This document shows, piece by piece, positions 33,269 through 43,279 of a stretch of 64,000 bases of DNA. Within the stretch, counting starts at the first letter, position 1; every line of letters begins with the position of its first letter. The notes under the pieces were generated by a model. That model saw nothing but the letters and a program-made list of their open reading frames with translations. It was not told where the DNA came from and did no database searches. Both the position numbers and the translations under genes were made by a program. The stretch is from Desulfobacter latus (lineage in GTDB: Bacteria > Desulfobacterota > Desulfobacteria > Desulfobacterales > Desulfobacteraceae): positions 1-64,000 of the forward strand of contig NZ_JACADJ010000006.1 in the NCBI RefSeq assembly GCF_013389365.1. Reading direction: 5' to 3'.

Positions 33269-34252
33269 ATGATTGCCGGAACCAGAACCATCAACTATTT
33301 GAGAATCTCCGTCACGGACCGGTGCAATTTCAGGTGTATATATTGTATTCCTGCAGCACCGTTCAAGGTCATTGCGCATGACAGCATTGCCCGGTATGAA
33401 GAGATATTAAGAATTGTCCGCATCGGCTGTGACATGGGCATCTCCAAAGTCAGGGTCACCGGCGGAGAGCCGTTTGTCAGAAAAGGTATTTTCTCCTTTA
33501 TCCGCCGATTATGCCGTATTCCCCAGTTAAAAGATATCTCCATTACCACCAACGGATCTCGTCTGAACCGGGATAAAATAAAAGCGTTGATGGATATGGG
33601 TATCCAAAGGCTCAACTTCAGCCTGGATACCCTGGTGCCGGAGACATTTATCCGGATTACCCGGCGGGACCGGTTCCAAAGGGTATGGGACAATATCATG
33701 GCTGCATACGATCTGGGCATGTCCCCCATAAAAATCAACACCGTGGCGTTGAAAGGATTCAACGATAATGAAATTCAAGCCATTGCCGGACTGACCTGGA
33801 AATACCCCTTCCATGTCCGGTTCATTGAATACATGCCCATGGGACATACAGATGTGGGTGAAGCGCAACAAATCCTGACCCGGGATATTAAACATATCAT
33901 CATTGCCGCCCATGGGCCTTTGACCGCAGTCCCTAAAGGCGTAAATGACGGTCCGGCAAAAACCTACAGACTGATCGGTGCACCGGGGATTTTAGGGTTC
34001 ATCACCCCGGTCAGTTCTCATTTCTGCAGTGAATGCAACAGATTGCGCTTAACTGCCCGGGGAACCCTTCGACCGTGCCTGCTGAGAAATAATGAAACCG
34101 ATATTCTCACCCCCCTGCGCAACGGCGCCGATGATGAGGCGTTAAAACAAATTATGATAACAGCCTTGAAAGACAAACCGTTAGACCATAGTTTAGAAAA
34201 GAGAACAGCCCGGGATATACCATTGAATCATATGACATCCATTGGGGGATAA
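33269..34252 (+). CDS. moaA: GTP 3',8-cyclase (molybdenum cofactor biosynthesis, radical SAM)
   Basis: MoaA cyclises GTP in the first step of molybdopterin synthesis. The 327-residue protein has the radical SAM cluster CNFRCIYC (Cys19, 23, 26), RVTGGEPFVRKG, and the C-terminal second Fe-S cluster in SSHFCSECNRLRLTARGTLRPCL. The final two residues are GG, the conserved C-terminal tail needed for activity. The start, 8 bp after the cobA-hemD stop, lacks a strong Shine-Dalgarno and may depend on coupling. Molybdopterin supports formate dehydrogenase and related enzymes of sulfate reducers. Confidence 0.95.
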   Translation: MIAGTRTINYLRISVTDRCNFRCIYCIPAAPFKVIAHDSIARYEEILRIVRIGCDMGISKVRVTGGEPFVRKGIFSFIRRLCRIPQLKDISITTNGSRLNRDKIKALMDMGIQRLNFSLDTLVPETFIRITRRDRFQRVWDNIMAAYDLGMSPIKINTVALKGFNDNEIQAIAGLTWKYPFHVRFIEYMPMGHTDVGEAQQILTRDIKHIIIAAHGPLTAVPKGVNDGPAKTYRLIGAPGILGFITPVSSHFCSECNRLRLTARGTLRPCLLRNNETDILTPLRNGADDEALKQIMITALKDKPLDHSLEKRTARDIPLNHMTSIGG

Positions 34253-34272
34253 AAACAGGATCAGGGCTATTC

Positions 34273-35292
34273 ATGCAAATACCGCAATACTTGTTGGAAC
34301 GACTCAAAAGAAACGAGGAAATAGCCGGAAAGTTCAACGAGATTGAAATGAGCATTCTCAGTATCCTGAACTTTGATGATTTTTTTAAGCGACTCTTGTT
34401 CCAGATTGCAGACAAGTTCAGCATACCGCATATCTGGTTTTCTATTATCCGGGAAAGCACTATTGGTAAGCAGCTCAAGGGTAACAGTGATTCCGAAGGC
34501 CTGAAATCAACGATTGCGTTTGTGTCCCATGAACGTTTTATTTCCATTATCAACAACCAAAAACCTGTGCTTGCCAATAGAAATTTAACATATTTCCATG
34601 ACCTGATGCCCGTCACCTTAACTGAGCCCATAGGCTCCCTTGCCATCGCCCCAATAACGCTGGATGGGAAACTTGTGGGCAGTATTAACCTGGCAGATAT
34701 TGATGCCCACCGTTTTGAGCCCGGCATTGACACCTCTTTGTTGGAACAACTGGCCCGGAAAGTATCCCTGTGTTTGTCCAATGTCACGGCCTATGAGCAG
34801 TTAAAATTTATGGCCTATCATGACCCGTTGACGGGGCTGTTTAACCGGCGGGTCTTTGAACGCATTCTTGACCGGGAATTTTCAAGGGCAAAACGATACA
34901 ACAGCGAACTGTCACTTATTTTTATTGATTTCGATGATTTTAAAACAATAAACGATACCGCCGGGCACCGCATCGGCGATAAAGTCCTGTGCTTTTTTGC
35001 GGATGCCTTGGGCAGCCTGAAACGGGAACAGGATATTGTGGCCCGACTTGCCGGCGATGAATTTGTCGTAATTTTACCATCCACGGGGAAAAAATGTGCC
35101 GCGCAATTTATCAAACGGGTTACCGCGTATTTTGAGACCAATCCTATGGTTTCCGGTGAATATGTGTTTAATATCCGGATAAGCCATGGCATCTCATGCC
35201 TGTCCGATGAAGGCGTATATAATCCATCGGAACTGCTTAAAACGGCAGATTCAGAAATGTACCGACACAAAGCCGAAAAAAAGAAACCGTAA
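34273..35292 (+). CDS. DUF484/GAF-like sensor with diguanylate cyclase domain
   Basis: The N-terminal 175 residues look like the DUF484 GAF-like fold (SILSILNFDDFFKRLL, FSIPHIWFSII, GSLAIAPITLDGKLVGSINLADID). A GGDEF domain follows: HDPLTGLFNRRVFERIL, FIDFDDFKTINDTAGH and the signature RLAGDEF at about 258-264, where the first Gly is Ala, an allowed variant. The I-site RxxD is present as REQD (251-254), so product inhibition is possible, unlike the cyclase at 21990. No membrane segments. It starts 20 bp after moaA and may share its transcript, which would couple c-di-GMP to that cluster only by read-through. Confidence 0.9.
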   Translation: MQIPQYLLERLKRNEEIAGKFNEIEMSILSILNFDDFFKRLLFQIADKFSIPHIWFSIIRESTIGKQLKGNSDSEGLKSTIAFVSHERFISIINNQKPVLANRNLTYFHDLMPVTLTEPIGSLAIAPITLDGKLVGSINLADIDAHRFEPGIDTSLLEQLARKVSLCLSNVTAYEQLKFMAYHDPLTGLFNRRVFERILDREFSRAKRYNSELSLIFIDFDDFKTINDTAGHRIGDKVLCFFADALGSLKREQDIVARLAGDEFVVILPSTGKKCAAQFIKRVTAYFETNPMVSGEYVFNIRISHGISCLSDEGVYNPSELLKTADSEMYRHKAEKKKP

Positions 35293-35384
35293 ACTCAACA
35301 GCAATTATTATGGCTTTTTTTTGTGGTTTATATTAGACTTTTTTCATAAAAAAATAATTCAGCTTAAGGGATTATCAACGACCA

Positions 35385-37016
35385 TTGATCATATTATCCA
35401 AAATTCGGAATCTTACATTCAGGAACAAACTTTTATTTTCCTTTTTCATCGTTTTTGTTCCATTAATGCTTATAGTCAAAACACTTCTCTTTGTTCAAAT
35501 TCAGAAGATGGACGAAATCTTGACGCCCTCAGGCACATTGTACACATTAGTCACTCTGGATATTTTATTTTTCCTTCCGGCGTTTATAGGCTTGGCCTGT
35601 CTATTGTCACGCGCCGTCACCAAACCCTTAAAAAATTTCACACAAATCCTGGACAATCATGAAGATGGTGACTACAGCATTCGCCTGAACGATAATGCCA
35701 AAGATGAAATCGGCAACCTTGCCCGGCACTTCAATACGTTCATGACCCGTATAGAAAAATATCATGATCAGATAAATGATCAGTGTCCGGAAGACATTGA
35801 GGTTCAGGATGCCCTTAAAGCCTCAGAGAAAGAACGTCGCAACCTCCTGATCCAATTACAAAAGGCGCAGAAAATGGAAGCAGTCGGCACCTTGGCCGGC
35901 GGCATTGCCCATGATTTTAATAATATTTTGTCGAGCATTTTCGGTTATGCCCAACTGGCGCAAATGAGTAGAGATAATCAGGAAAAAGTCAACAATCATA
36001 TGAACCAAATTCTTAAAGGGGCCCAGCGTGCAGCTGACCTTGTTGAACAGCTTCTGACCTTCAGCCGTCAGAAGGAAAATGAAAAAAAACCTTTAAAACT
36101 GCACCTTGTGGTTAAAGAAGCGCTTAAGCTTCTCAGGTCTTCCATACCGACTACAATTAAAATGGCAATCCGGGTGGAGACGAAAGATATGGTTAATGCA
36201 GATCCCACCCAGATGCATCAAATGATCATAAGCCTGTGTACAAACGCCTATCAGACCATGAAGACATCCGGTGGGACGTTGACGGTAAGCCTGACCACCG
36301 TGGACCATATCCAGCCTGAACATCAGCGCAAAACTTATTTTCGGCCGGGACCATTTTTAAAACTGATGGTTGAAGATACCGGCCACGGGATAAATCAAGA
36401 AACCATTGAAAAGGCCTTTGATTCCTCTTTTACTACCCAAGAGATGGGCCGGGGTAGAGGAGGGCTGGGGCTGACCCTTGTCAGAGCCATTATAGAAGAT
36501 CATAAAGGCCTTTCTTATATTAAAAATATTACAGGAGGTGGAACCGCATTCTTTGTTTATTTGCCGATCGTAACAAAAAGCACTCCGTCGGCAGACAGTT
36601 CTACAAAAAACGATTTATCCCTGAAATCAGGCAAAGAAGTCATCATGATCGTAGATGACGAGCCTGCTATCCTGAATTTAATTGAAGAACTGCTTAACAA
36701 ATTTGATTATTCGCCCCACCTGTTTAATAATGGAGAAAGTGCCCTGAATGCCTATCAGGAAGGCAAAATCAACTTTGATATGGTAATTACCGATATGACC
36801 ATGCCCCGTATGACCGGTATTGCCCTGGCTGAAGCCATACTATCTGAAGATAAAAATATGCCTATAATCTTATGCTCCGGCTATAATGAAATCATTACCC
36901 GGTCCAAGATTAAAGCGATGGGGATTCAGGCCTTTCTTGAAAAACCTTTGGATACATACCAACTGCTCAGCACCATGAGAACATTGCTTGATAAAAAAAA
37001 ACCTGACAGCGCGTAA
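35385..37016 (+). CDS. Hybrid sensor histidine kinase with receiver domain
   Basis: A membrane kinase of 543 residues starting at TTG. Two hydrophobic segments (about 13-36 and 52-74) flank a very short loop, so there is essentially no periplasmic sensor. A HAMP region follows (75-128), then HisKA with TLAGGIAHDFNNILSSIFGY (His176), an ATPase domain with MISLCTNAYQTM and MVEDTGHGI and MGRGRGGLGLTLVRAI, and a receiver domain with phospho-acceptor Asp470 in VITDMTMPRM and the switch Lys in FLEKPLD. The AHDFNN type of phosphotransfer domain is frequent in hybrid kinases of Desulfobacterota. The cognate output is not in the window. The start codon choice is uncertain. Confidence 0.88.
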   Translation: MIILSKIRNLTFRNKLLFSFFIVFVPLMLIVKTLLFVQIQKMDEILTPSGTLYTLVTLDILFFLPAFIGLACLLSRAVTKPLKNFTQILDNHEDGDYSIRLNDNAKDEIGNLARHFNTFMTRIEKYHDQINDQCPEDIEVQDALKASEKERRNLLIQLQKAQKMEAVGTLAGGIAHDFNNILSSIFGYAQLAQMSRDNQEKVNNHMNQILKGAQRAADLVEQLLTFSRQKENEKKPLKLHLVVKEALKLLRSSIPTTIKMAIRVETKDMVNADPTQMHQMIISLCTNAYQTMKTSGGTLTVSLTTVDHIQPEHQRKTYFRPGPFLKLMVEDTGHGINQETIEKAFDSSFTTQEMGRGRGGLGLTLVRAIIEDHKGLSYIKNITGGGTAFFVYLPIVTKSTPSADSSTKNDLSLKSGKEVIMIVDDEPAILNLIEELLNKFDYSPHLFNNGESALNAYQEGKINFDMVITDMTMPRMTGIALAEAILSEDKNMPIILCSGYNEIITRSKIKAMGIQAFLEKPLDTYQLLSTMRTLLDKKKPDSA

Positions 37017-37026
37017 CGAAAATCAA

Positions 37027-37060
37027 AAAGGGCATGGTTTAAACCTAAACCATGCCCTTT
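37027..37060. terminator. Bidirectional terminator between kinase and rplQ
   Basis: AAAGGGCATGGTTTA (37027-37041) and TAAACCATGCCCTTT (37046-37060) are perfect 15-bp complements with a four-base loop. T-rich or A-rich ends flank the stem on both sides (CAAAAAGGG to the left, CCCTTTCT to the right), so it can stop both the hybrid kinase transcript and the long ribosomal-protein transcript coming from the right. Confidence 0.85.
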
Positions 37061-37075
37061 CTACGATCTAATTAA

Positions 37076-37432
37076 CTAATCGGTGATCAACTCAATCTGA
37101 ACCATGGGAGCAACGTCCCCCTTTCTTGGTCCTAACTTGGTAATTCTAGTATATCCACCCTGCCTTGAGTTAAACTTCTCTGTTACCTCTTCAAAAAGGG
37201 CATGCACAACATCTTTCTCACGGATTACCGCCATGGCCTGGCGCCTGGCATGAAGATCCCCGCGCTTGGCCAAGGTAATCATTTTATCGGCAATTTTACG
37301 AAGGCCTTTGGCTTTAGCCTCAGTGGTTTTGATGCTGCTGTGTTTGAACAGAGAAGTTACCATGTTCCTAAACATCGCCTTTCTATGGGCGCTAGTTCTA
37401 TTCAGCTTTAATACGGATTTTCTATGCTTCAT
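37076..37432 (-). CDS. rplQ: 50S ribosomal protein L17
   Basis: Last gene of the ribosomal cluster. The 118-residue protein starts [24 protein letters not shown], of which [10 protein letters not shown] is the universal L17 beginning, and has [24 protein letters not shown] and [13 protein letters not shown] near the end. L17 lies by the exit tunnel of the large subunit. It follows rpoA with only five bases between, so it shares its mRNA. A strong hairpin after the stop ends the transcript. Confidence 0.97.
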   Translation of the reverse strand: MKHRKSVLKLNRTSAHRKAMFRNMVTSLFKHSSIKTTEAKAKGLRKIADKMITLAKRGDLHARRQAMAVIREKDVVHALFEEVTEKFNSRQGGYTRITKLGPRKGDVAPMVQIELITD

Positions 37433-37437
37433 GGTAT

Positions 37438-38460
37438 TTATTCTCCTTCCTGAGTATTGACATCTTCCGGCGGTTCGATCCCTTCAAGGTCCATCCCCAA
37501 AGACAAATCCATGGAATTGAGCACTTCTTTAATTTCATTGAGCGATTTTCGGCCGAAATTTTTTGTCTTGAGCATTTCGCTGTCGGTTTTCTGAACCAGC
37601 TGGTAAATGGTATGGATTCTTGCATTTTTCAGACAGTTTGAGCTGCGAACAGAGAGCTCGAGTTCATCCACGGAACGATAAATATTCTCATTGAATCCCT
37701 TTTCACCGTCATCGGTTTTATATTCCGATTCATCAGGTTCAAGTTCCTCATCAAAATTGATAAATGGATTCATCTGTTCTTTAAGTATCTTTGCGCCGTA
37801 GGCAACAGCATCATCAGGTGTAACACTACCGTCTGTCCAGACCTCAAAGGTCAGTTTGTCATAGTCGGTTTTCTGACCGATACGAGATGTGCCCACCACA
37901 TATTTTACTCGCTTAATGGGGGAAAACGCTGCATCAATGGGGATTGTACCGATGGGGGCATCGTCGTCCTTATTCGCTGAAGAGAGCGCATACCCCTTAC
38001 CTGTTTTCACAACCATGACAATATTAAGTTTTCCATTTTTATTTACCGTGGCAATATGCTGCTCCGGATTAAGAATCTTCACCCCACCTTCAGGACTGAC
38101 GATGTCCGCACCTGTAACCTCTGCCTCGCCGGTAACATTAAGGGTCAATATTTTTTCTTCTGGATCGTCCACTTTGAGCTTTAGTTCTTTCAGATTTAGA
38201 ATAATCTCGGAAACATCTTCTCTAATATCTGATATAACGCTGTATTCGTGAAGTGCATCATCGAATTTCACGGAGACTATGGCGGCGCCATAAATGGATG
38301 ATAAAATAATTCGCCGAAGCGAGTTACCAATGGTGATGCCGTATCCCCTTTCAAGGGGTTCACACACAAACTTACCATAGGTGGAAGTTGTGGTAACATC
38401 AAGCTTTTCCGGCTTGATCATCTCTCGCCAGTTAACATATGCAAGATTTTCAGATGACAT
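37438..38460 (-). CDS. rpoA: DNA-directed RNA polymerase subunit alpha
   Basis: Alpha dimerises to nucleate polymerase assembly and its C-terminal domain contacts promoters and activators. The 340-residue protein has the N-terminal [25 protein letters not shown] and [11 protein letters not shown], and the C-terminal domain [19 protein letters not shown], ending with [13 protein letters not shown] (HhH-type motif). A long acidic linker ([16 protein letters not shown]) separates the domains, slightly longer than in E. coli. It lies between rpsD and rplQ as in the standard alpha operon. Confidence 0.97.
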   Translation of the reverse strand: MSSENLAYVNWREMIKPEKLDVTTTSTYGKFVCEPLERGYGITIGNSLRRIILSSIYGAAIVSVKFDDALHEYSVISDIREDVSEIILNLKELKLKVDDPEEKILTLNVTGEAEVTGADIVSPEGGVKILNPEQHIATVNKNGKLNIVMVVKTGKGYALSSANKDDDAPIGTIPIDAAFSPIKRVKYVVGTSRIGQKTDYDKLTFEVWTDGSVTPDDAVAYGAKILKEQMNPFINFDEELEPDESEYKTDDGEKGFNENIYRSVDELELSVRSSNCLKNARIHTIYQLVQKTDSEMLKTKNFGRKSLNEIKEVLNSMDLSLGMDLEGIEPPEDVNTQEGE

Positions 38461-38507
38461 TTAAATCTCCTGAATAGATAATTTGGTAGATCATGTATAT
38501 GATAAAC

Positions 38508-39134
38508 CTATTTTGAATAAAGCTCGACGATCAACTGTTCCTGGATCGGCAGAGAAATATCTTCCCTACCAGGTAACCCTTTTATTTCACCCTTAAAACT
38601 CTCTTTATTAATTTCAAGCCATTGAGGGATACCACGCCTTACAATGGCGTCCAGGGAATCGATAATGGCTTGGATAGTTCTACTTTTTTCACAAAGTTCG
38701 ATAACATCCCCTTTTTTTACCTGGTAAGATGGGACATTAACCTTTTTGCCATTGACAGTAAAATGATTATGGCGAACAAAATGACGACCCTGATTTCTGG
38801 AATTTACAAATCCAAGTCTAAACACGGTATTGTCTAACCGGGTCTCAAGTAATGTCAACAAATTAATACCTGTAATGCCTTTTTGACGATCTGCCCTTTT
38901 GAATGTATTTCTGAACTGTTTTTCAGATACACCATAGATACGTTTAACTTTCTGTTTTTCCCGAAGCTGTATGCCGTAATCTGATTGTTTGACTCTTTTC
39001 TGACCGTGTTCACCCGGGGGGAACCCTCTTCTGTCAAAACTGCATTTATCAGAAAAACAACGGTCCCCTTTTAAAAAAAGCTTCATATTCTCACGTCTGC
39101 ACTGTCTGCAGACAGAACCTCTATATCTTGCCAA
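38508..39134 (-). CDS. rpsD: 30S ribosomal protein S4
   Basis: S4 is a primary 16S rRNA-binding protein and, in other bacteria, a repressor of the alpha operon. The 208-residue protein begins MARYRGSVCRQCRRENMKLFLKG with a CxxC pair, followed by RCFSDKCSFDRR; together these four cysteines could form the zinc-binding site found in the C+ form of S4. The S4 RNA-binding domain is at LETRLDNTVFRLGF, ARQ-type NQGRHFVRHNHFTVNGKKV. It lies 47 bases after (in transcription before) rpoA. Confidence 0.96.
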   Translation of the reverse strand: MARYRGSVCRQCRRENMKLFLKGDRCFSDKCSFDRRGFPPGEHGQKRVKQSDYGIQLREKQKVKRIYGVSEKQFRNTFKRADRQKGITGINLLTLLETRLDNTVFRLGFVNSRNQGRHFVRHNHFTVNGKKVNVPSYQVKKGDVIELCEKSRTIQAIIDSLDAIVRRGIPQWLEINKESFKGEIKGLPGREDISLPIQEQLIVELYSK

Positions 39135-39183
39135 GTTTCCTCCTTTATCCTTTTAGATAAAGTTTACACGTTTAAAATTTTGT

Positions 39184-39579
39184 TTATACACGTCTTCTTT
39201 TTGGGGGACGGCATCCGTTATGTGGTACCGGCGTCACATCCTTGATCATGGAAATATTGAACCCAAGGGCATGCAATGCCCGAAGCGCAGATTCTCTTCC
39301 AGGACCCGGGCCTTTAACATATACCCCAATGTTTTTCATACCATGTTCCATTGCTTTCGCCCCCGCATCTTCTGCAACCAGTTTAGCTGCAAAGGGGGTG
39401 GATTTCCTAGACCCTTTGAACCCCTGCATCCCGGCGGATGACCAGGAGATGGTATTACCGTTTTCATCTGCAATGGTAACAATGGTGTTATTAAAGGTAG
39501 ACTGAATATGCACTATGCCGGTTGATATATTTTTTTTAACCCGCTTTTTGGCAACGACCTTTTTAGACTTTTTCGCCAT
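39184..39579 (-). CDS. rpsK: 30S ribosomal protein S11
   Basis: Platform protein of the small subunit, 131 residues. Conserved segments: [42 protein letters not shown] and the C-terminal [18 protein letters not shown], which is nearly invariant. The N-terminal Lys-rich run ([14 protein letters not shown]) is normal. It follows rpsM by 30 bp in the alpha operon order. Confidence 0.97.
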   Translation of the reverse strand: MAKKSKKVVAKKRVKKNISTGIVHIQSTFNNTIVTIADENGNTISWSSAGMQGFKGSRKSTPFAAKLVAEDAGAKAMEHGMKNIGVYVKGPGPGRESALRALHALGFNISMIKDVTPVPHNGCRPPKRRRV

Positions 39580-39609
39580 AATTGTTATTTATCCCTATTT
39601 AATTAAGTC

Positions 39610-39978
39610 CTACTTTTTCTTCTTCACTGCCGCGCGTTTGGGACCTTTTCTGGTTCTGGCGTTGGTACTAGTCCGCTGCCCGTGACAGGGCAGGCCTTTA
39701 CGATGACGCAGTCCCCTGTAACATCCGAGATCCATCAAGCGTTTAATATTCATGGACACTTCAGAACGCAATTCACCTTCAACCTTGAATTCAGCATCAA
39801 TGACTTTTCTGATTTCATTGATTTGTTCTTCGGTCAGATCGTTGGCTTTGATTGTGGGCTCAATGCCCGTTTTTTCAAGTATATGCATAGACCTGCTATT
39901 CCCGATACCATAGATATAGGTTAAAGCGATCCACGCATGTTTATCTCTTGGTAAGTCAACTCCAGCTATACGTGCCAA
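39610..39978 (-). CDS. rpsM: 30S ribosomal protein S13
   Basis: Head protein of the small subunit that contacts the P-site tRNA and L5. The 122-residue protein begins [26 protein letters not shown] and ends [21 protein letters not shown]; helix-two-turn-helix and [19 protein letters not shown] are the family signatures. Transcribed just after rpmJ. Confidence 0.97.
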   Translation of the reverse strand: MARIAGVDLPRDKHAWIALTYIYGIGNSRSMHILEKTGIEPTIKANDLTEEQINEIRKVIDAEFKVEGELRSEVSMNIKRLMDLGCYRGLRHRKGLPCHGQRTSTNARTRKGPKRAAVKKKK

Positions 39979-39992
39979 ATTTTTCTATCCTC

Positions 39993-40106
39993 CTATCCCT
40001 GACGCTGTTTATGGCGCTTGTTGACACAAATGACTCTGATGACACCGCGCCTTTTAATAACTTTGCAGTTTCTACAGATTTTTTTTACGGATGCTCTGAC
40101 TTTCAT
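39993..40106 (-). CDS. rpmJ: 50S ribosomal protein L36
   Basis: A 37-residue protein, too short for most ORF callers, read from ATG at 40104-40106 to TAG at 39993-39995. The product begins [20 protein letters not shown] and ends with [12 protein letters not shown]; Cys11, Cys14, Cys27 and His32 form the zinc site of the C+ form of L36. It lies in its classical place between infA and rpsM, with GAGGAGC before the start. Confidence 0.95.
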   Translation of the reverse strand: MKVRASVKKICRNCKVIKRRGVIRVICVNKRHKQRQG

Positions 40107-40141
40107 CTAACTGCTCCTCATCTCATTATTCCAATAATTTT

Positions 40142-40360
40142 TTATTTATAGCGGTAAGTAATTCTGCCACGACTCAGGTCATAGGGAGAAATTTCCACAG
40201 TCACCCTGTCGCCGGGAAGTATTTTTATAAAATGCATTCTCATTTTCCCGGAAATATGTGCCAACAGAACATGCTTATTTTCCAGTTCAACTTTGAACAT
40301 GGCATTGGGAAGTGTTTCGAGGACCTTACCGTCTACTTTAATGGGCTCTTCTTTAGCCAT
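40142..40360 (-). CDS. infA: Translation initiation factor IF-1
   Basis: An OB-fold protein of 72 residues that blocks the A-site during initiation. The sequence [20 protein letters not shown] with [21 protein letters not shown] and [19 protein letters not shown] is typical of infA. It sits between secY and rpmJ. The adk and map genes that in many genomes separate secY from infA are absent here, which is a known variation. Confidence 0.97.
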   Translation of the reverse strand: MAKEEPIKVDGKVLETLPNAMFKVELENKHVLLAHISGKMRMHFIKILPGDRVTVEISPYDLSRGRITYRYK

Positions 40361-40394
40361 ACTAAATTCTTCTCCTTTATGATGCTATATCAGA

Positions 40395-41714
40395 TCAGGA
40401 CCGGCTTTTGATCCGTTTATTTCCCGAGCGTCCCATAAAACCGTCATAATTGCTGGTAATCAAATGGGACTCAATCTGAGAAATGGTATCAATAGCAACA
40501 CCAACAACAATCAACAGCGCTGTCCCGCCGAAATAAAAAGGTACGTTAAACTTATTCATCAATACAGTAGGCAGCACACAGACCACTGAGACATAAGCTG
40601 CACCACCCACAGTAATCCTTGTAAGCACTTTATCAATATACTCAGCTGTCCGTTTTCCCGGACGAATGCCCGGGATGTACCCGCCGTTCTTTTTCATATT
40701 TTCGGCTACATCTTCAGGGTTGAACTGAACTGCTGTATAAAAAAAACAGAAGAAGACGATAAAACCAACATATAACAAATAATACCAAATAGTTCCCGGA
40801 CTGAACATGCCGGCCACGGTCTGCATGACGGGCAGATTGATAAACTGGGCCAGCGTGGTGGGAAACATGATGATGGAAGATGCAAAAATAGGCGGAATTA
40901 CCCCCGATGTATTAATTTTAAGCGGAAGATGCGAGGTCTGTCCGCCATACATCTTTCTGCCGACCACACGTTTGGCATAATGAACCGGAATTCTGCGCTG
41001 GGCCAATTCCATGAAAATAATGGCAGCAACCACGGCAACCATCAATACAATCAGAATGAGGGTAGAAAACAACCCCATCTCACCCGTACTCAAAAGCCGT
41101 CCCATCTTAATACCTGCAGACGGCATATTGGCGACAATACCGGCAAAAATAATTAAAGAAATACCATTACCGATCCCCCTTTCGGTAATCTGCTCACCAA
41201 GCCACATGATAAATGCAGTTCCTGCAGTCAGGGTGATAATGGTAATCAGTCTAAATCCCCAGCCGGCATAAGGTACAATGGGAATACCGGCAGGTGATGT
41301 CATAGATTCAAGACCCACAGCAATCCCAAAACCTTGTATAGCGCTTAAAACAACCGTACCATACCGGGTTAACTGGGTTTTCTTTTTACGGCCGGCATCC
41401 CCTTCTTTTTTGAGCTGTTCAAGATAGGGAACAACCACGGTCATCAATTCCAGAATAATGGACGCACTAATATAAGGCATAATCCCTAATGCAAAAATGG
41501 AAAGCCGCTCCAGCGCTCCACCAGAGAACATATTAAACATCGAAAACAACGTGCCTGACGCCGATGCAAAAAATGATTCCAGTGCTGCCCCGTCAATACC
41601 GGGTGTCGGGACATGCACCCCGACCCTGTAAACAAAAAGCAAGGCAAGCGTTATCAATATTTTACGTTTCAGCTCCGGCAGTTTGAGCATATTCTGGTAG
41701 CTATTGTGGATCAT
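40395..41714 (-). CDS. secY: Preprotein translocase subunit SecY
   Basis: Channel-forming membrane protein of the Sec translocon with ten transmembrane helices; 439 residues is the usual length. Marks include RVGVHVPTPGID in the first periplasmic loop, MFSGGALERLSIFALGIMPYI in the plug region, YGTVVLSAIQG, GVIPPIFASSI, and PGIRPGKRTAEYID. The start is the ATG before IHNSYQNMLKLPELK. It closes the spc operon and is followed by infA. Confidence 0.97.
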   Translation of the reverse strand: MIHNSYQNMLKLPELKRKILITLALLFVYRVGVHVPTPGIDGAALESFFASASGTLFSMFNMFSGGALERLSIFALGIMPYISASIILELMTVVVPYLEQLKKEGDAGRKKKTQLTRYGTVVLSAIQGFGIAVGLESMTSPAGIPIVPYAGWGFRLITIITLTAGTAFIMWLGEQITERGIGNGISLIIFAGIVANMPSAGIKMGRLLSTGEMGLFSTLILIVLMVAVVAAIIFMELAQRRIPVHYAKRVVGRKMYGGQTSHLPLKINTSGVIPPIFASSIIMFPTTLAQFINLPVMQTVAGMFSPGTIWYYLLYVGFIVFFCFFYTAVQFNPEDVAENMKKNGGYIPGIRPGKRTAEYIDKVLTRITVGGAAYVSVVCVLPTVLMNKFNVPFYFGGTALLIVVGVAIDTISQIESHLITSNYDGFMGRSGNKRIKSRS

Positions 41715-41740
41715 TGGAACTTTTCCTTATACCGTTATGC

Positions 41741-42178
41741 TTATTCTATGCTGCCGCCGGCAGCTTCAATTTTTTCTTTGGCACTCTGGGAAACCAAAAT
41801 ATTTTGCAAGATAAACTTCTTGGTTACCTCACCATTTCCAAGCAGTTTAATACCATTCGCAGATCCTTTAACAAGACCGGCTTCTCTGAGAACGGCCTCA
41901 GTAATTTGCGCACCATCATCAAACCGATCAAGATCTTTGACATTGAGAACTGCATTATGGGTTTTAAACATATAATTTTTAAAACCACGTTTTGGCAGCC
42001 GCCTGTAAATAGGCATTTGACCACCTTCAAAACCGGGACGAACAGATCCCCCGGAACGCGCCTTAAGGCCTTTATGGCCTCTGGTAGATGTTTTACCCAT
42101 ACCAGAACCGGGCCCACGCCCGACTCTTTTTCTATTTTTTCTGCTGCCGGGCGCAGGAGCCAGATCATGTAACTGCAT
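41741..42178 (-). CDS. rplO: 50S ribosomal protein L15
   Basis: A 145-residue large-subunit assembly protein. The Gly/Arg-rich N-terminus RKNRKRVGRGPGSGMGKTSTRGHKG is split here; the visible marks are GRGPGSGMGKTSTRGHKG and GFEGGQMPIYRRLPKRGF. The C-terminal half is the compact L15 domain. It is followed by secY with 26 bp spacing. Confidence 0.97.
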   Translation of the reverse strand: MQLHDLAPAPGSRKNRKRVGRGPGSGMGKTSTRGHKGLKARSGGSVRPGFEGGQMPIYRRLPKRGFKNYMFKTHNAVLNVKDLDRFDDGAQITEAVLREAGLVKGSANGIKLLGNGEVTKKFILQNILVSQSAKEKIEAAGGSIE

Positions 42179-42179
42179 C

Positions 42180-42362
42180 CTAAACCTCCTCTACTTTCAC
42201 CAGGTGTGACACCTTTTTCACCTGCCCCATAATCACAGGGGTATTATCGTGCTCCACAGTGTGATGCATCCGTTTAATGCCCAAGGAGCGTATAATCCGT
42301 CCATGCTTTGCAGGACGACCGATGGCGCTTCTTATTTGCGTAATCTTAATTTTATCAGCCAT
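42180..42362 (-). CDS. rpmD: 50S ribosomal protein L30
   Basis: A 60-residue protein with the L30 signature IKITQIRSAIGRPAKHGRII and RSLGIKRMHHTVEHDN. It binds 23S rRNA domain II. It lies between rpsE and rplO, separated from rplO by a single base after its stop. Confidence 0.95.
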   Translation of the reverse strand: MADKIKITQIRSAIGRPAKHGRIIRSLGIKRMHHTVEHDNTPVIMGQVKKVSHLVKVEEV

Positions 42363-42373
42363 TGTTCGCCTCT

Positions 42374-42874
42374 TTATATTTCTTCAGGGTTAAGCCCGCG
42401 TCTTTTGGCAACGTCCTCCTTGGTACACAAAGACTGGAGGCCGGCCATGGTGGCTCTTACAATGTTCTGGGTGTTGTGTGAACCAATACACTTGGTTAAA
42501 ATATCGGTTACACCGGCTGCTTCAAGGACCGCACGAATACCACCGCCGGCAATCAGCCCTGTACCGGGAGAAGCCGGTTTGAGAAGGACCCGGCCGGATC
42601 CGGCGTGCCCCAAAACTTCAAAGGGCACCGTGCCGTTCAGGATTGAAACTTTTTTCATATTTCGTTTGGCTTTTTCCATTCCCTTTCTAATGGCTTCAGG
42701 GACTTCTTTAGCCTTTCCCAGTCCGTATCCCACGCTGCCTTCGCCATCACCGACGACCACCAAGGCAGTAAAGGTAAAATTCCGGCCACCTTTAACGACC
42801 TTCGCAACACGGTTAATTCTGACGACCTTATCGATCAGCCCTGTATCTTCCATCTGCTGTTGTTGTCTTGCCAA
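42374..42874 (-). CDS. rpsE: 30S ribosomal protein S5
   Basis: S5 helps translational accuracy and mRNA unwinding at the entry channel. The 166-residue protein shows [19 protein letters not shown] (double-stranded RNA-binding domain), [20 protein letters not shown] and [21 protein letters not shown], the usual conserved blocks. Good spacing to rplR upstream and rpmD downstream. Confidence 0.97.
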   Translation of the reverse strand: MARQQQQMEDTGLIDKVVRINRVAKVVKGGRNFTFTALVVVGDGEGSVGYGLGKAKEVPEAIRKGMEKAKRNMKKVSILNGTVPFEVLGHAGSGRVLLKPASPGTGLIAGGGIRAVLEAAGVTDILTKCIGSHNTQNIVRATMAGLQSLCTKEDVAKRRGLNPEEI

Positions 42875-42891
42875 GGATGTTCCTCCTTAAT

Positions 42892-43260
42892 TTAGAATTC
42901 AAGTCCGGCTTCCCGGGCCCCGTCTGAAAGTGCTTTTACGCGTCCGTGAAAAAGAAACCCATTCCGGTCAAAAACAACCTTTGTAATTCCTTTATCCATT
43001 GCCCTTTTGCCGATAAGGTTACCCACAGCCTTTGCAACATCCTGTTTTTTCCCCTCAACAGGCGCATCTTTGTATTCTTTGTCAAGGGTTGATGCGGCAA
43101 CCAGTGTCATGCCTTTAGTGTCGTCTATAATCTGGGCGTAAATATGTTTGGCGGTTCTGAAAACGCTAAGTCGAGGACGTTCCTGATTACCAAATATATT
43201 TTTTCTAATCCGTTTTTTTCTTTTAAGCCGTGCAACCAGCCTTGGTGATGTATTTGCCAT
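42892..43260 (-). CDS. rplR: 50S ribosomal protein L18
   Basis: A 122-residue 5S rRNA-binding protein. Marks: [36 protein letters not shown], and the C-terminal [21 protein letters not shown]. Standard order between rplF and rpsE, 17 bp before rpsE in transcription. Confidence 0.97.
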   Translation of the reverse strand: MANTSPRLVARLKRKKRIRKNIFGNQERPRLSVFRTAKHIYAQIIDDTKGMTLVAASTLDKEYKDAPVEGKKQDVAKAVGNLIGKRAMDKGITKVVFDRNGFLFHGRVKALSDGAREAGLEF

Positions 43261-43279
43261 AGTCGATATTCCCTACCTT